A DNA stretch of 9,125 nucleotides from positions 1-9,125 of the forward strand of contig JBARCX010000346.1 in assembly GCA_049794535.1 (NCBI GenBank). The letters are read 5' to 3'. The notes beneath the pieces were generated by a model. It was not told the origin of the DNA. It saw only the letters and a program-made list of their open reading frames with translations, and made no database searches. The stretch comes from JBARCX01 sp049794535 (GTDB lineage Bacteria > Pseudomonadota > Gammaproteobacteria > Xanthomonadales > Rhodanobacteraceae). Positions 1 to 6,134 of this stretch are shown here, piece by piece (position 1 is the stretch's first letter; every line of letters starts with the position of its first letter). The position numbers were made by a program, and so were the translations under genes.

Positions 1-240
1 GTGCAACAGGCTTCACGTAGCAGTGAGCTGCATATTCGAGACCAGGGTCCCGGCGTGCCAGAAGAAGATATCGACCGCCTTTTTCAGCCTTTCTATCGTG
101 GTGCCAATGCAACGTTGACGAGTGGTCATGGCCTTGGCTTGAGCATCGTGCGACGTGTCGTGGATCTTCACGGTGGCGATATTCAGTTGCGCAATGCAGA
201 ACCGCATGGACTGGAAGTAACTTTAACGTTTCACGGATAG
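1..240 (+). CDS. Sensor histidine kinase, C-terminal ATP-binding end (partial at 5' side)
   Basis: This is the last 79 codons of a two-component sensor kinase; the rest lies left of the window, so the GTG at position 1 is probably an internal valine. Seen: a G1 box DQGPGVP at residues 14-20 of the fragment, an F box with FQPFYRG at 28-34, and a G2 box GHGLGLS at 42-48, in the order of a HATPase_c domain. They are followed by the usual last helix and strand, and the gene ends at a TAG. By family knowledge this domain binds ATP and phosphorylates a histidine in the missing DHp domain, which then passes phosphate to a response regulator. The signal sensed cannot be told from this piece. A partner regulator gene would be expected upstream, outside the window. 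No clear terminator follows. Confidence 0.93.
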   Translation: MQQASRSSELHIRDQGPGVPEEDIDRLFQPFYRGANATLTSGHGLGLSIVRRVVDLHGGDIQLRNAEPHGLEVTLTFHG

Positions 241-347
241 CCGAAGCACGGCCAGGCGGCGAATGTACCGCGCGCGCCTGAACTCTGGTATTGGATGCTT
301 ATCAATCGGCGCTGTCATCAGCGTGCGGACTGCAAGGGAGGCTGATT

Positions 348-731
348 GTGGAAGTGCATAACATTCGAATAGCCATCGATCGACATTGGGCGGCATCCGC
401 AGCGGGTGACCAAGTTGCCGAGCATGAGATCTATCACGACGATGCGGTGTGCGAGTACCCGCAGTCGGGTGAGGTCATTCGTGGTCGAGCTAACCTGCAA
501 GCACTTCGCAGCCATCACCCTGGTAGACCATCGGGGTTCGTGGTGCGGCGTATCGTTGGTGAGGGTAACCTCTGGGTCACCGAATATGTGATTACCTACG
601 AGGGCAAGCGCGCATACACCGTGAGCATCATGGAGTTTCGCGACGGAAAGGTGTTGCACGAGACGCAATACTTCGCAGATCCCTTTGATGCGCCTGCATG
701 GCGAGCCCAGTGGGTCGAGGGAGCGACGTGA
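348..731 (+). CDS. SnoaL-like / NTF2-fold small protein
   Basis: This 127-residue protein has the pattern of the SnoaL-like polyketide cyclase / nuclear transport factor 2 superfamily: an N-terminal helix, then EIYHDDAVCEYPQSGE followed by IRGRANLQALR, a central strand pair, and a C-terminal VSIMEFRDGKVLHETQYFADPF block typical of the cone-shaped fold. Such proteins bind small hydrophobic ligands or act as isomerases, cyclases or hydrolases. The substrate cannot be inferred here. I chose GTG 348 because AAGGGAGG at 334-341 lies at good ribosome-binding distance; GTG 354 is an alternative, and a TTG at 291 would add 19 residues that do not look conserved. There is no signal peptide, so it is likely cytosolic. 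Its stop lies 17 nt from the end of the convergent glycosylase gene. It shares strand with the kinase fragment but sits 107 nt away, so co-transcription is uncertain. Confidence 0.85.
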   Translation: MEVHNIRIAIDRHWAASAAGDQVAEHEIYHDDAVCEYPQSGEVIRGRANLQALRSHHPGRPSGFVVRRIVGEGNLWVTEYVITYEGKRAYTVSIMEFRDGKVLHETQYFADPFDAPAWRAQWVEGAT

Positions 732-748
732 TCGGCGCATCTCAACAG

Positions 749-1378
749 TCAGCCCTTCGGCGATGTCGTACCTGACACGTAACGATTGTCCGGCACGCTC
801 CAGCGCCAAGGGAGATCCTTACCCTGGCTGATGCCAATACGCGGGCTACCCGCTAAATTTTCAGGTGGAGCCATACCATCATCGACGATGGTGAAATCTC
901 CACTGGCATCCATCAAATCCATTCCGTCATGGGTTCCATCGATGCCCATCGCCTGCGTCAGGCGAGCGGGTCCACGACATAAATCACGATCACGTGTTAT
1001 TCGCGGGCGCGCTGCACGCATTTGCGCGAGTCCGTACAAGGGTTCCAGTGCTCGGATGAGCACACCGCAACCATCGCCGACCGGTCCACATACGCAGTTG
1101 CAGCACCAGTGCATGCCATAGGTGAAATAGACATACATATGCCCTGGCGGTCCAAACATGGTGGCATTCCTTGGCGTCTTGCCCCGGAATGTATGTGCCG
1201 CCGGATCGATGGCGCCAAGATAGGCCTCCACCTCCACGATGCGACCCGCCCGACCATCCGCTGCTGCCAGAATTTTGTTGAGGAGTAGCGGCGCGACTGT
1301 GGTGGAAACTCGATCAAAGAACGCGCGTGATAAGGGCTTGCCTGGCCACTCGATCGGTGCCATCTCTTTTCCAACCAC
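749..1378 (-). CDS. 3-methyladenine DNA glycosylase (AAG/MPG family)
   Basis: This 209-residue protein is a monofunctional alkyladenine DNA glycosylase (Pur_DNA_glyco family). By family knowledge these enzymes remove alkylated or deaminated purines such as 3-methyladenine and hypoxanthine, starting base excision repair. Seen: RIVEVEAYLG at 46-55, where E51 and Y53 match human AAG E125 and Y127; H62 in the AAHTFRGKTPRN block (human H136); and YVYFTYGMH at 82-90, followed by N94 (human Y159 and N169 correspond to Y84 and N94). The length is normal for bacterial members. GTG 1378 is chosen because GGGAG lies 6-7 nt upstream (about 1386-1390); ATG 1363 is possible. It follows the flavoprotein gene by 41 nt on the same strand, so it may be second in an operon. 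Odd: five cysteines within residues 92-104. It ends tail-to-tail with the SnoaL-like gene. Confidence 0.95.
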   Translation of the reverse strand: MVGKEMAPIEWPGKPLSRAFFDRVSTTVAPLLLNKILAAADGRAGRIVEVEAYLGAIDPAAHTFRGKTPRNATMFGPPGHMYVYFTYGMHWCCNCVCGPVGDGCGVLIRALEPLYGLAQMRAARPRITRDRDLCRGPARLTQAMGIDGTHDGMDLMDASGDFTIVDDGMAPPENLAGSPRIGISQGKDLPWRWSVPDNRYVSGTTSPKG

Positions 1379-1419
1379 ACAGGTCTCCCGTTATTGCCAG
1401 CGAACAAGGCAATGTTGCG

Positions 1420-2799
1420 CTACCAAGGCTTGAGATCGCCAACAAGGGTAGGCAGTAATTCCGATACGGTGGGGTGAATCGGTACGGCCCATTTCAATGT
1501 TTCGAAAGGCTGATCGGCATTCATCATATCGAGTACGCCATGGATGGCCTCATCGCCGCTCACACCTAAAATCGCGGCGCCAAGGATGCGCTGCGTATCG
1601 GCGTCGGCGACCACTTTCATGAAGCCTTGCGTTTCGCCGCGTTCGACAGCACGGCCAACACGTGTCATGGGGCGTTTGGATATCAGCAGTCGCTTGCCGT
1701 TGGCGCGCGCCTGAGCGTCGGTCATGCCAACACGCCCCAAGGGCGGATCCGTAAACAGTGCGTAGCAGGGGATGCGCGATGAAACGCGCCGTTGTGCGCC
1801 ATCGAGAAGATTCGCGGCGATGATTTCAAAATCGTTGTAAGCCGTATGCGTGAAGGCGCCGCGGCCGTTGCAATCGCCCATGGCCCAGATGCCTGGTACG
1901 TTTGTGGCGAGCGTATCGTCGACGATGACGTAACCATGTTCATCGGTTTTTATGCCGGCTTCCGTCAATCCAAGATCGTCTGTATTCGGGCGTCGACCGA
2001 CGGCCAGCAGCACGTGGCTGGCTACGATGTCTCTATCGTCGGAGATGCAGTCGACTTTCACGATGGCGCCTTCGGCATGCGGTGCGAATGCAATGCATTC
2101 GGCGCTCGTGCGCACGGTAACGCCTTCAGCCTCCAGGATGCTTCGGACCGTTTCCGAGATGTCTTCATCTTCACGAGCAATCAAACGTGACTGACGTTCT
2201 ACGATCGTGACTTTGCTGCCAAAGCGGCGAAACATTTGCGCGTACTCAAGGCCGATGTAGCTGCCGCCGATCACCGCGAGGTGTCGGGGAAGTGCACTAA
2301 GCTCGAGTATCGATGTATTGGTGAGGTAGTTGATATCGTCGATGCCTGGCATGTCCTCTGGTACACGCGCTCGCCCGCCGACATTGATGAATATGCGCGG
2401 TGCCGTAATGGTTTCGTCGTTGACGCGCAGTGTATCGGGGCGTTCGAAGCGGGCATGTCCGCGCAGTACGGTTAGATGTTCCATGCCGTCGAGCCAGCCT
2501 TCCACGTTGCCGCGGGATGTCTCGGTCACCTTGTGTGCTCGTGCCATCACACGCGGCAGGTCGATGCTTACCTCGCCATTTAATACGACACCATAATCCG
2601 CGGCACGCCTCGCTTGATGCGCAACGCGTGCACTGGCCACTAATGTTTTGGTAGGCATACAGCCGGTATTGACGCAGGTACCGCCGAAGAAATGACGCTC
2701 GACGAGCGCCACCGTCATGCCGGCAGCGGTCAGGCGGCCGGCCAGAGGCGGCCCGGCTTGCCCGGCACCGATGATGATCGCGTCGAAAGCGCGGCTCAT
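1420..2799 (-). CDS. FAD-dependent class I pyridine nucleotide-disulfide oxidoreductase (lipoamide dehydrogenase / mercuric reductase-like)
   Basis: A complete 459-residue flavoprotein. Seen: an N-terminal FAD fold with GAGQAG at 11-16; the redox-active motif GGTCVNTGCMPTK with cysteines 42 and 47; a second dinucleotide fold VIGGSYIGLEYAQ at 176-188, whose following strand ends IVER (an acidic residue there favours NADH over NADPH); an FAD-closing AMGDCNGRGAF at 306-315; and the C-terminal HPTVSE with the H442/E447 pair that serves as catalytic base in the partner subunit of the dimer. It should pass electrons from NAD(P)H through FAD to the disulfide. The substrate is not evident. It lacks the C-terminal cysteine pair and metal-binding N-terminus of true mercuric reductases. 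No 2-oxoacid dehydrogenase genes are nearby, which argues against a housekeeping lipoamide dehydrogenase; the RclA-like or generic FAD-containing oxidoreductase subgroup is likelier. ATG 2799 fits the family's start; ATG 2847 would add 16 unconserved residues. Neither has a strong ribosome-binding site. The glycosylase gene follows. Confidence 0.95.
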   Translation of the reverse strand: MSRAFDAIIIGAGQAGPPLAGRLTAAGMTVALVERHFFGGTCVNTGCMPTKTLVASARVAHQARRAADYGVVLNGEVSIDLPRVMARAHKVTETSRGNVEGWLDGMEHLTVLRGHARFERPDTLRVNDETITAPRIFINVGGRARVPEDMPGIDDINYLTNTSILELSALPRHLAVIGGSYIGLEYAQMFRRFGSKVTIVERQSRLIAREDEDISETVRSILEAEGVTVRTSAECIAFAPHAEGAIVKVDCISDDRDIVASHVLLAVGRRPNTDDLGLTEAGIKTDEHGYVIVDDTLATNVPGIWAMGDCNGRGAFTHTAYNDFEIIAANLLDGAQRRVSSRIPCYALFTDPPLGRVGMTDAQARANGKRLLISKRPMTRVGRAVERGETQGFMKVVADADTQRILGAAILGVSGDEAIHGVLDMMNADQPFETLKWAVPIHPTVSELLPTLVGDLKPW

Positions 2800-3079
2800 G
2801 GCCGCATCTTTGATAAGCAGGATGTAGGGCCCATAGATCTTCCCCATGGTGAGTTTTTCGTCAGGCTTTATCGAGCAGCCGCAGCACGATACCGTGATGA
2901 ATAAGGTCGACTGTTAAAGCATTGCTATCTGTTGCGATTTCAGGTGGTCGATGCAACATATCGCGGACATTGCAGTCAGGCATTACCCAGAGGGCATATG
3001 TTCCACAGAATGTATGGACTGACGTGGTTAGGATTTCTCTGTTTCCATGCCCATGCCGTTTTCGCACAGACATCCGGTT

Positions 3080-4408
3080 TTACTTTGTTCGCGCATAGCC
3101 GACTGACCGCATCGTAATCAGCACAAACAAAAGCGGGATGAAGGCGGCATACGCATACTGCCCCCTCGCCACTCCCGTTCCATAGGGAAACCATATTCCC
3201 GGAATGCCCAGGCTGCTCAGCTCCGCCGCGAACAGACCGATGCCGACCAACACCGCGGCGATCGCGGCCAGATAAGCCGATGGCTTGGCTAATCGCATCA
3301 CGCCCAGCCCAATGATCCATAGATAGAGCGCGACATAGATCAGGCGCACGCCTTGGACAACCATGTCGGCCGCCATCTTGAGACCGTGGGCTGCCTCCGG
3401 CACAAACCATGGCCGGCCCATGAGTGCGAAGGCGAGGTAAACCACCGTAAGCACGCTGACTAGATAGCGCAGCCATGGGTATCTACCCAGGCGAAACCAG
3501 TCTCGCCATGCCAACGTCCATGCGGCCAAGGTGAGGGGTTTGAGTATGACGGCCGTCGCGATGTCGTAACAGCGCAGGCTTTGAAAGTGCGTCCATTCAA
3601 AGAGCACTTGATTGATCCGCAGCGATGCCAAGAGAAGCAACGCAGCGATGAGCCAGCGATAGGCGTCGTTGGAGCGGCACGCCATTAGTCCGAAGACCAT
3701 GCTTGCAAGCAGAACAAAGGCGATCGGCTCGATCGCATCCACCACGTAACCCTTGAAGGTTTGCAGCCATTGCACTTGGTGCAGCATTTCGATGCCGTCG
3801 GCATGGCCGATCGTCGGTGCGATGTGGATGCCGCCGCTATCCTCGCTCGCATCAAGGGGGTCCATCCACACGCGCAGCGCAATCAGGTACGTTCGCGTGC
3901 CTGCCGATGATGACGCAGGTAACCGATACACGCTCGGTCGCACGCTGTACGCCGAGGGGGCCGTGCCGGAAAACACACCCGGGCCGCCGAGCAGTTTTCC
4001 ATCTACATAAAGTTGGTAAGTCGAATCGACGATGGTCGGCCCCGCCAATGCCAGAGGGGTGTCCTTGTCGCTATCGACAGTTACTTTCAACCGATACCAC
4101 GCATAACCCGTGTACCGCGCGTGGCCGCGCAGACTCCATCCAGATACGTAACCCGGCAGCCCGACATCGCCATCATGCGCACCTGGCGCAGGCGTGAGAT
4201 CGACGCTCTCCCATAGGCTGTCATCGAAGTCTGGCGATGCCCAACCAAGATCATCGCCGACATGGAATCGCCATGGACCGTTCAAGGGAGCGGTCGAATC
4301 ACCGAGGGTGATAGGTGCGATCTGAGCAGGCTCAGCCGATGCCAGACGGCTTCCGCCCATAAGAGCAACAAGCATGCAAAGAGAAGCCAGAAGCACTATA
4401 CGTCGCAC
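3080..4408 (-). CDS. Exported jelly-roll plus seven-helix membrane protein, 7TMR-DISM-like, no output domain
   Basis: I know no gene name for this protein of about 442 residues. Seen: a signal peptide at 1-25 (VRRIVLLAS start, cleavage after LASA); a soluble domain at about 38-210 with NGPWRFHVGDDLGWASPDFDDS and later YQLYVDGKLLG, resembling the galactose-binding-like jelly roll at the front of family 2 glycoside hydrolases; then seven hydrophobic helices at about 222-243, 250-270, 282-302, 314-331, 349-372, 378-398 and 418-434. This resembles 7TMR-DISM receptors, which bind carbohydrates or related ligands outside and drive a kinase, GGDEF or phosphatase domain inside. Here the protein stops about 8 residues after the last helix, so any output must come from a partner. 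GTG 4408 or 4411 puts the charged RR at the front of the signal peptide and lies beside GGGGGGA (4414-4419); an in-frame GTG at 4435 is also open but has no ribosome-binding site. No catalytic residues are recognised. A purely transport or structural role is possible. Confidence 0.8.
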   Translation of the reverse strand: MRRIVLLASLCMLVALMGGSRLASAEPAQIAPITLGDSTAPLNGPWRFHVGDDLGWASPDFDDSLWESVDLTPAPGAHDGDVGLPGYVSGWSLRGHARYTGYAWYRLKVTVDSDKDTPLALAGPTIVDSTYQLYVDGKLLGGPGVFSGTAPSAYSVRPSVYRLPASSSAGTRTYLIALRVWMDPLDASEDSGGIHIAPTIGHADGIEMLHQVQWLQTFKGYVVDAIEPIAFVLLASMVFGLMACRSNDAYRWLIAALLLLASLRINQVLFEWTHFQSLRCYDIATAVILKPLTLAAWTLAWRDWFRLGRYPWLRYLVSVLTVVYLAFALMGRPWFVPEAAHGLKMAADMVVQGVRLIYVALYLWIIGLGVMRLAKPSAYLAAIAAVLVGIGLFAAELSSLGIPGIWFPYGTGVARGQYAYAAFIPLLFVLITMRSVGYARTK

Positions 4409-4560
4409 CACGTCCCCCCGATGAGACCACTCCACCGGAGTCTAAGGAAGTCTTCGTAAAAACGCATGGGTACGCATGGCTCATACGGCATGCCTGCGCT
4501 GTCGATGGCTGCTTAGCCACCCAAGAGGCGGTGCAAATAATTCGGTTCGACCGCCTGCTG

Positions 4561-4570
4561 AGCGTACGCT
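4561..4570. repeat. 10-bp perfect palindrome AGCGTACGCT
   Basis: The bases AGCGTACGCT are self-complementary and lie 14 nt past the DHFR-like stop, in the 175-nt gap before the seven-helix gene. It could be an operator half-overlapping the promoter region of that gene, or chance. No terminator U-tract accompanies it. Confidence 0.3.
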
Positions 4571-4583
4571 TTCTTAGATGTGG

Positions 4584-5201
4584 TCAGGCCCGCCGATAAC
4601 TCTGCGCCATCATGCCGAGCGGAAAGACCTTCGAGCTGACCAGCTTGAGTGGTCTCGGCGCGTGCAGCTCGGAGAAGATCGCCGCACCGCCACCCAACGC
4701 GATCGGATAGACGCCCAAGGCGTATTCATCGACAAGGTCGTGTGCGATCAGACTACGCGCGAAGCTTGCGCCTCCGAGGGCGACGATCGGTTTGCCATCG
4801 GTAGCCTTCAGTTTCGTAATTTCTTCGACCAGGTCGCTGCTGGCCACATAGGCCTCCGCCCAGCTTTCCGCGCCGGGTTGAAGCGGGGTGTCGCCGGCCT
4901 GGGCCTTGGCGTCCTTGAGTCCCTGGATGGCCGTCTTCAGCACCGCCGATCCCTGTTTTGAAAAGACCGCCTTGGGGATCTGGTTCATCGCCGGCGCGAA
5001 CACCAGGGTGGACGTTGGCCAAAAGGAGGCCATGTCCTGAAAGGAGCGGCTGCCCATGATGATCAGGCTGGCGTTCCACATGTTCTCCACCTTCCAGGCG
5101 ATGGCCTCTTGGTCACCGCTGAATACCCAATCGAATTCGCCCTTGGGTCCGCTCACAAAGCCGTCGAGCGACATGGACATCCCCAGTATCAACTCTCTCA
5201 T
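4584..5201 (-). CDS. Dihydrofolate reductase family protein (RibD C-terminal domain-like)
   Basis: A 205-residue cytosolic protein of the DHFR/RibD-C superfamily. Seen: an opening strand leading into MSLDGFVSG at 10-18, the usual start of the family; IIMGSRSFQDM at 47-57, matching the nucleotide-binding turn after helix 2; GKPIVALGGASFARSL at 136-151, the glycine-rich cofactor loop; and a closing block from VDEYALGVYPIALGGG (157-171) to PLKLVSSKVFP. By family knowledge these proteins bind NADPH and reduce small ring compounds. Most stand-alone members (YyaP/YwjB type) have no proven substrate, and this is not a classical FolA. The start is firm: GAGGAGA sits just upstream of ATG 5201. It follows the YCII gene by 124 nt on the same strand, a common pairing, so one transcript is likely. 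There is no export signal. Confidence 0.92.
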   Translation of the reverse strand: MRELILGMSMSLDGFVSGPKGEFDWVFSGDQEAIAWKVENMWNASLIIMGSRSFQDMASFWPTSTLVFAPAMNQIPKAVFSKQGSAVLKTAIQGLKDAKAQAGDTPLQPGAESWAEAYVASSDLVEEITKLKATDGKPIVALGGASFARSLIAHDLVDEYALGVYPIALGGGAAIFSELHAPRPLKLVSSKVFPLGMMAQSYRRA

Positions 5202-5279
5202 TGCTTTCTCCTCGCGCTAGTTCGACCCAAGGGCGGGCCAGATCAATCGGTTCCGACAATTCGTTCTCGACCCGAAGCA

Positions 5280-5295
5280 GGTCGTTCCAACGACC
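5280..5295. repeat. 16-nt inverted repeat between YCII and DHFR-like genes
   Basis: The bases GGTCGTTCCAACGACC form two 7-base arms around a 2-base centre. In RNA this would be a 6-bp stem with a 4-nt loop. It lies inside the 124-nt gap between the two genes. No U-run follows on the minus strand, so it is not a classical terminator; it may tune expression of the second gene, be a protein-binding site, or be chance. Confidence 0.35.
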
Positions 5296-5325
5296 CAACT
5301 CAGTGAGAGGGGCTGTAATGATTTT

Positions 5326-5673
5326 TTAGCTGTGGCGATGAAACGCACGCACCTCGACCGGCGCACGGCAGGCGACGACGGCCTTGTGCCCCCACGCCAG
5401 CGCATCATCCATGTCAGCGGCTTCCAGTATCCAGAAACCGCCAATGTGCTCCTTAGCCTCAGCGTACGGGCCATCGGTAACGATCACTTGGCCACCGGAA
5501 TGCTTACGCAGCGATTTCGCCTTGTCGGCCGACTCCAAACCGCCGGCGAAGAACCTGGCGCCTGCAGCCTTCATCTCTTCGTTGAGCATGTGGATATCGC
5601 GGACCATCGCTTCGCCCTCAAGGGACGGGTCATAGTTTTCGGGGTGATGAATGGCAACCAGATAGTGCGGCAT
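5326..5673 (-). CDS. YCII-related (DGPF-type) protein
   Basis: A 115-residue cytosolic protein of the YCII / DGPF-domain family. Seen: an MPHYLVAIHHPE opening strand; a helix around 21-38 ending in AAGARFFAGGLE; the signature DGPYAEAKEHIGGFWILEA at 67-85; and a last helix and strand with ALAWGHKA and VEVRAF. The fold is a small ferredoxin-like alpha/beta barrel. Catalysis is unproven for most members, though histidine and aspartate residues are conserved (here H10 and D67). Relatives are often encoded beside ECF sigma factors, especially the ECF42 group; none is visible here. The start is supported by GGGAG 6 nt before ATG 5673. It probably heads a two-gene unit with the DHFR-like gene. Its frame stays open past the stop to 5113, which is noted as a finding. 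Confidence 0.93.
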   Translation of the reverse strand: MPHYLVAIHHPENYDPSLEGEAMVRDIHMLNEEMKAAGARFFAGGLESADKAKSLRKHSGGQVIVTDGPYAEAKEHIGGFWILEAADMDDALAWGHKAVVACRAPVEVRAFHRHS

Positions 5674-5897
5674 GTCTTACTCCCGTAAATCATCTCAGGC
5701 GAGCTGATTGCCAGCCTTCACTATCACAACGAACGGCTGGATCCGAATTCGACACATGGTTAGAAAAGTTTACGTATAGGCACGCATCGAAGTATTCGTG
5801 GGGAGCGTCTAGGAGCCTGTCGGGCTTTGGTGGTCGGGGCGTAGTCTGACTATGCGAGGACAGACTCCCGAAGAATTCATCTCATCTGGACGGCTCG

Positions 5898-6089
5898 ATG
5901 GGTTTGGATATTTTTGCTGGACAAGCGATTACTTTCGATGCCTTCCAGCAAACGCTCACGATGGAGAACGCCGAGAGTTTAAAAGCTCGTCAGAGAAATG
6001 CAGAGGAGGTGCTTATCCACCTTGTTCGGGATGCCGAAGGCGTAGCGCTTACACCCCTGCTTACACCCCTGGCCCTGGCGCGCGGCTGA
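5898..6089 (+). CDS. Small hypothetical ORF, doubtful
   Basis: A 63-codon frame starting at ATG 5898. I do not recognise the product. Its middle (MENAESLKARQRNAEEVLIHLVRD, given here only as residues 22-45) would form an amphipathic helix, and the end contains LTPL twice, from a 12-bp tandem repeat. There is no clear ribosome-binding site, the third-position GC is only about half (lower than in the neighbouring real genes), and it lies alone on the plus strand among minus-strand genes. It may be a decayed fragment of an inserted gene rather than a working one. Confidence 0.22.
   Translation: MGLDIFAGQAITFDAFQQTLTMENAESLKARQRNAEEVLIHLVRDAEGVALTPLLTPLALARG
6048..6071. repeat. Tandem 12-bp duplication CTTACACCCCTG x2
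   Basis: Two exact head-to-tail copies of CTTACACCCCTG. The unit is a multiple of three, so it duplicates four residues in the weak frame at 5898-6089. This is typical of replication slippage, and copy number could differ between strains. Confidence 0.85.
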
Positions 6090-6134
6090 TGCCTTGTAGA
6101 TGGTCCAGGGACTCGCCCGCGCAGCAAACCTTTG

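Larger units (their letters stand above)
5674..6134. other. 461-nt gap without a confident gene
   Basis: This stretch separates the GST gene from the YCII gene. Both are on the minus strand, so the part near 5674-5800 should hold the YCII promoter, but I find no convincing -35/-10 pair there. It contains an IS-end-like segment near 5811-5865, a weak 63-codon plus-strand frame at 5898-6089, and a 12-bp tandem duplication at 6048-6071. A CCAGCC/GGCTGG hairpin with a 3-nt loop overlaps the GST stop (about 6137-6151) but has no U-tract. The segment from 5695 to about 6000 appears more AT-rich than the flanking genes, which fits non-coding or imported DNA. Confidence 0.6.

Noticed and set aside
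318..809. 163-codon minus-strand frame over the SnoaL-like gene
   Set aside because: No recognisable domain, and it overlaps both the SnoaL-like gene and the end of the glycosylase gene.
997..1407. 136-codon minus-strand frame
   Set aside because: Out-of-phase shadow of the glycosylase gene, which shows clear catalytic motifs in its own frame.
1420..2799. Calling the flavoprotein a mercuric reductase
   Set aside because: The C-terminal cysteine pair needed to hand over Hg(II) is missing, there is no N-terminal metal-binding domain, and no other mer genes are present.
2976..3476. 166-codon minus-strand frame overlapping the seven-helix gene
   Set aside because: Arginine- and glycine-rich shadow translation; the other frame has coherent membrane helices through the same bases.
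4462..4479. Direct repeat ACGCATGG at 10-bp spacing
   Set aside because: Only two short copies; too little to call an iteron or a regulator site.
4578..4961. 127-codon plus-strand frame
   Set aside because: Antisense shadow of the DHFR-like gene with no domain features.
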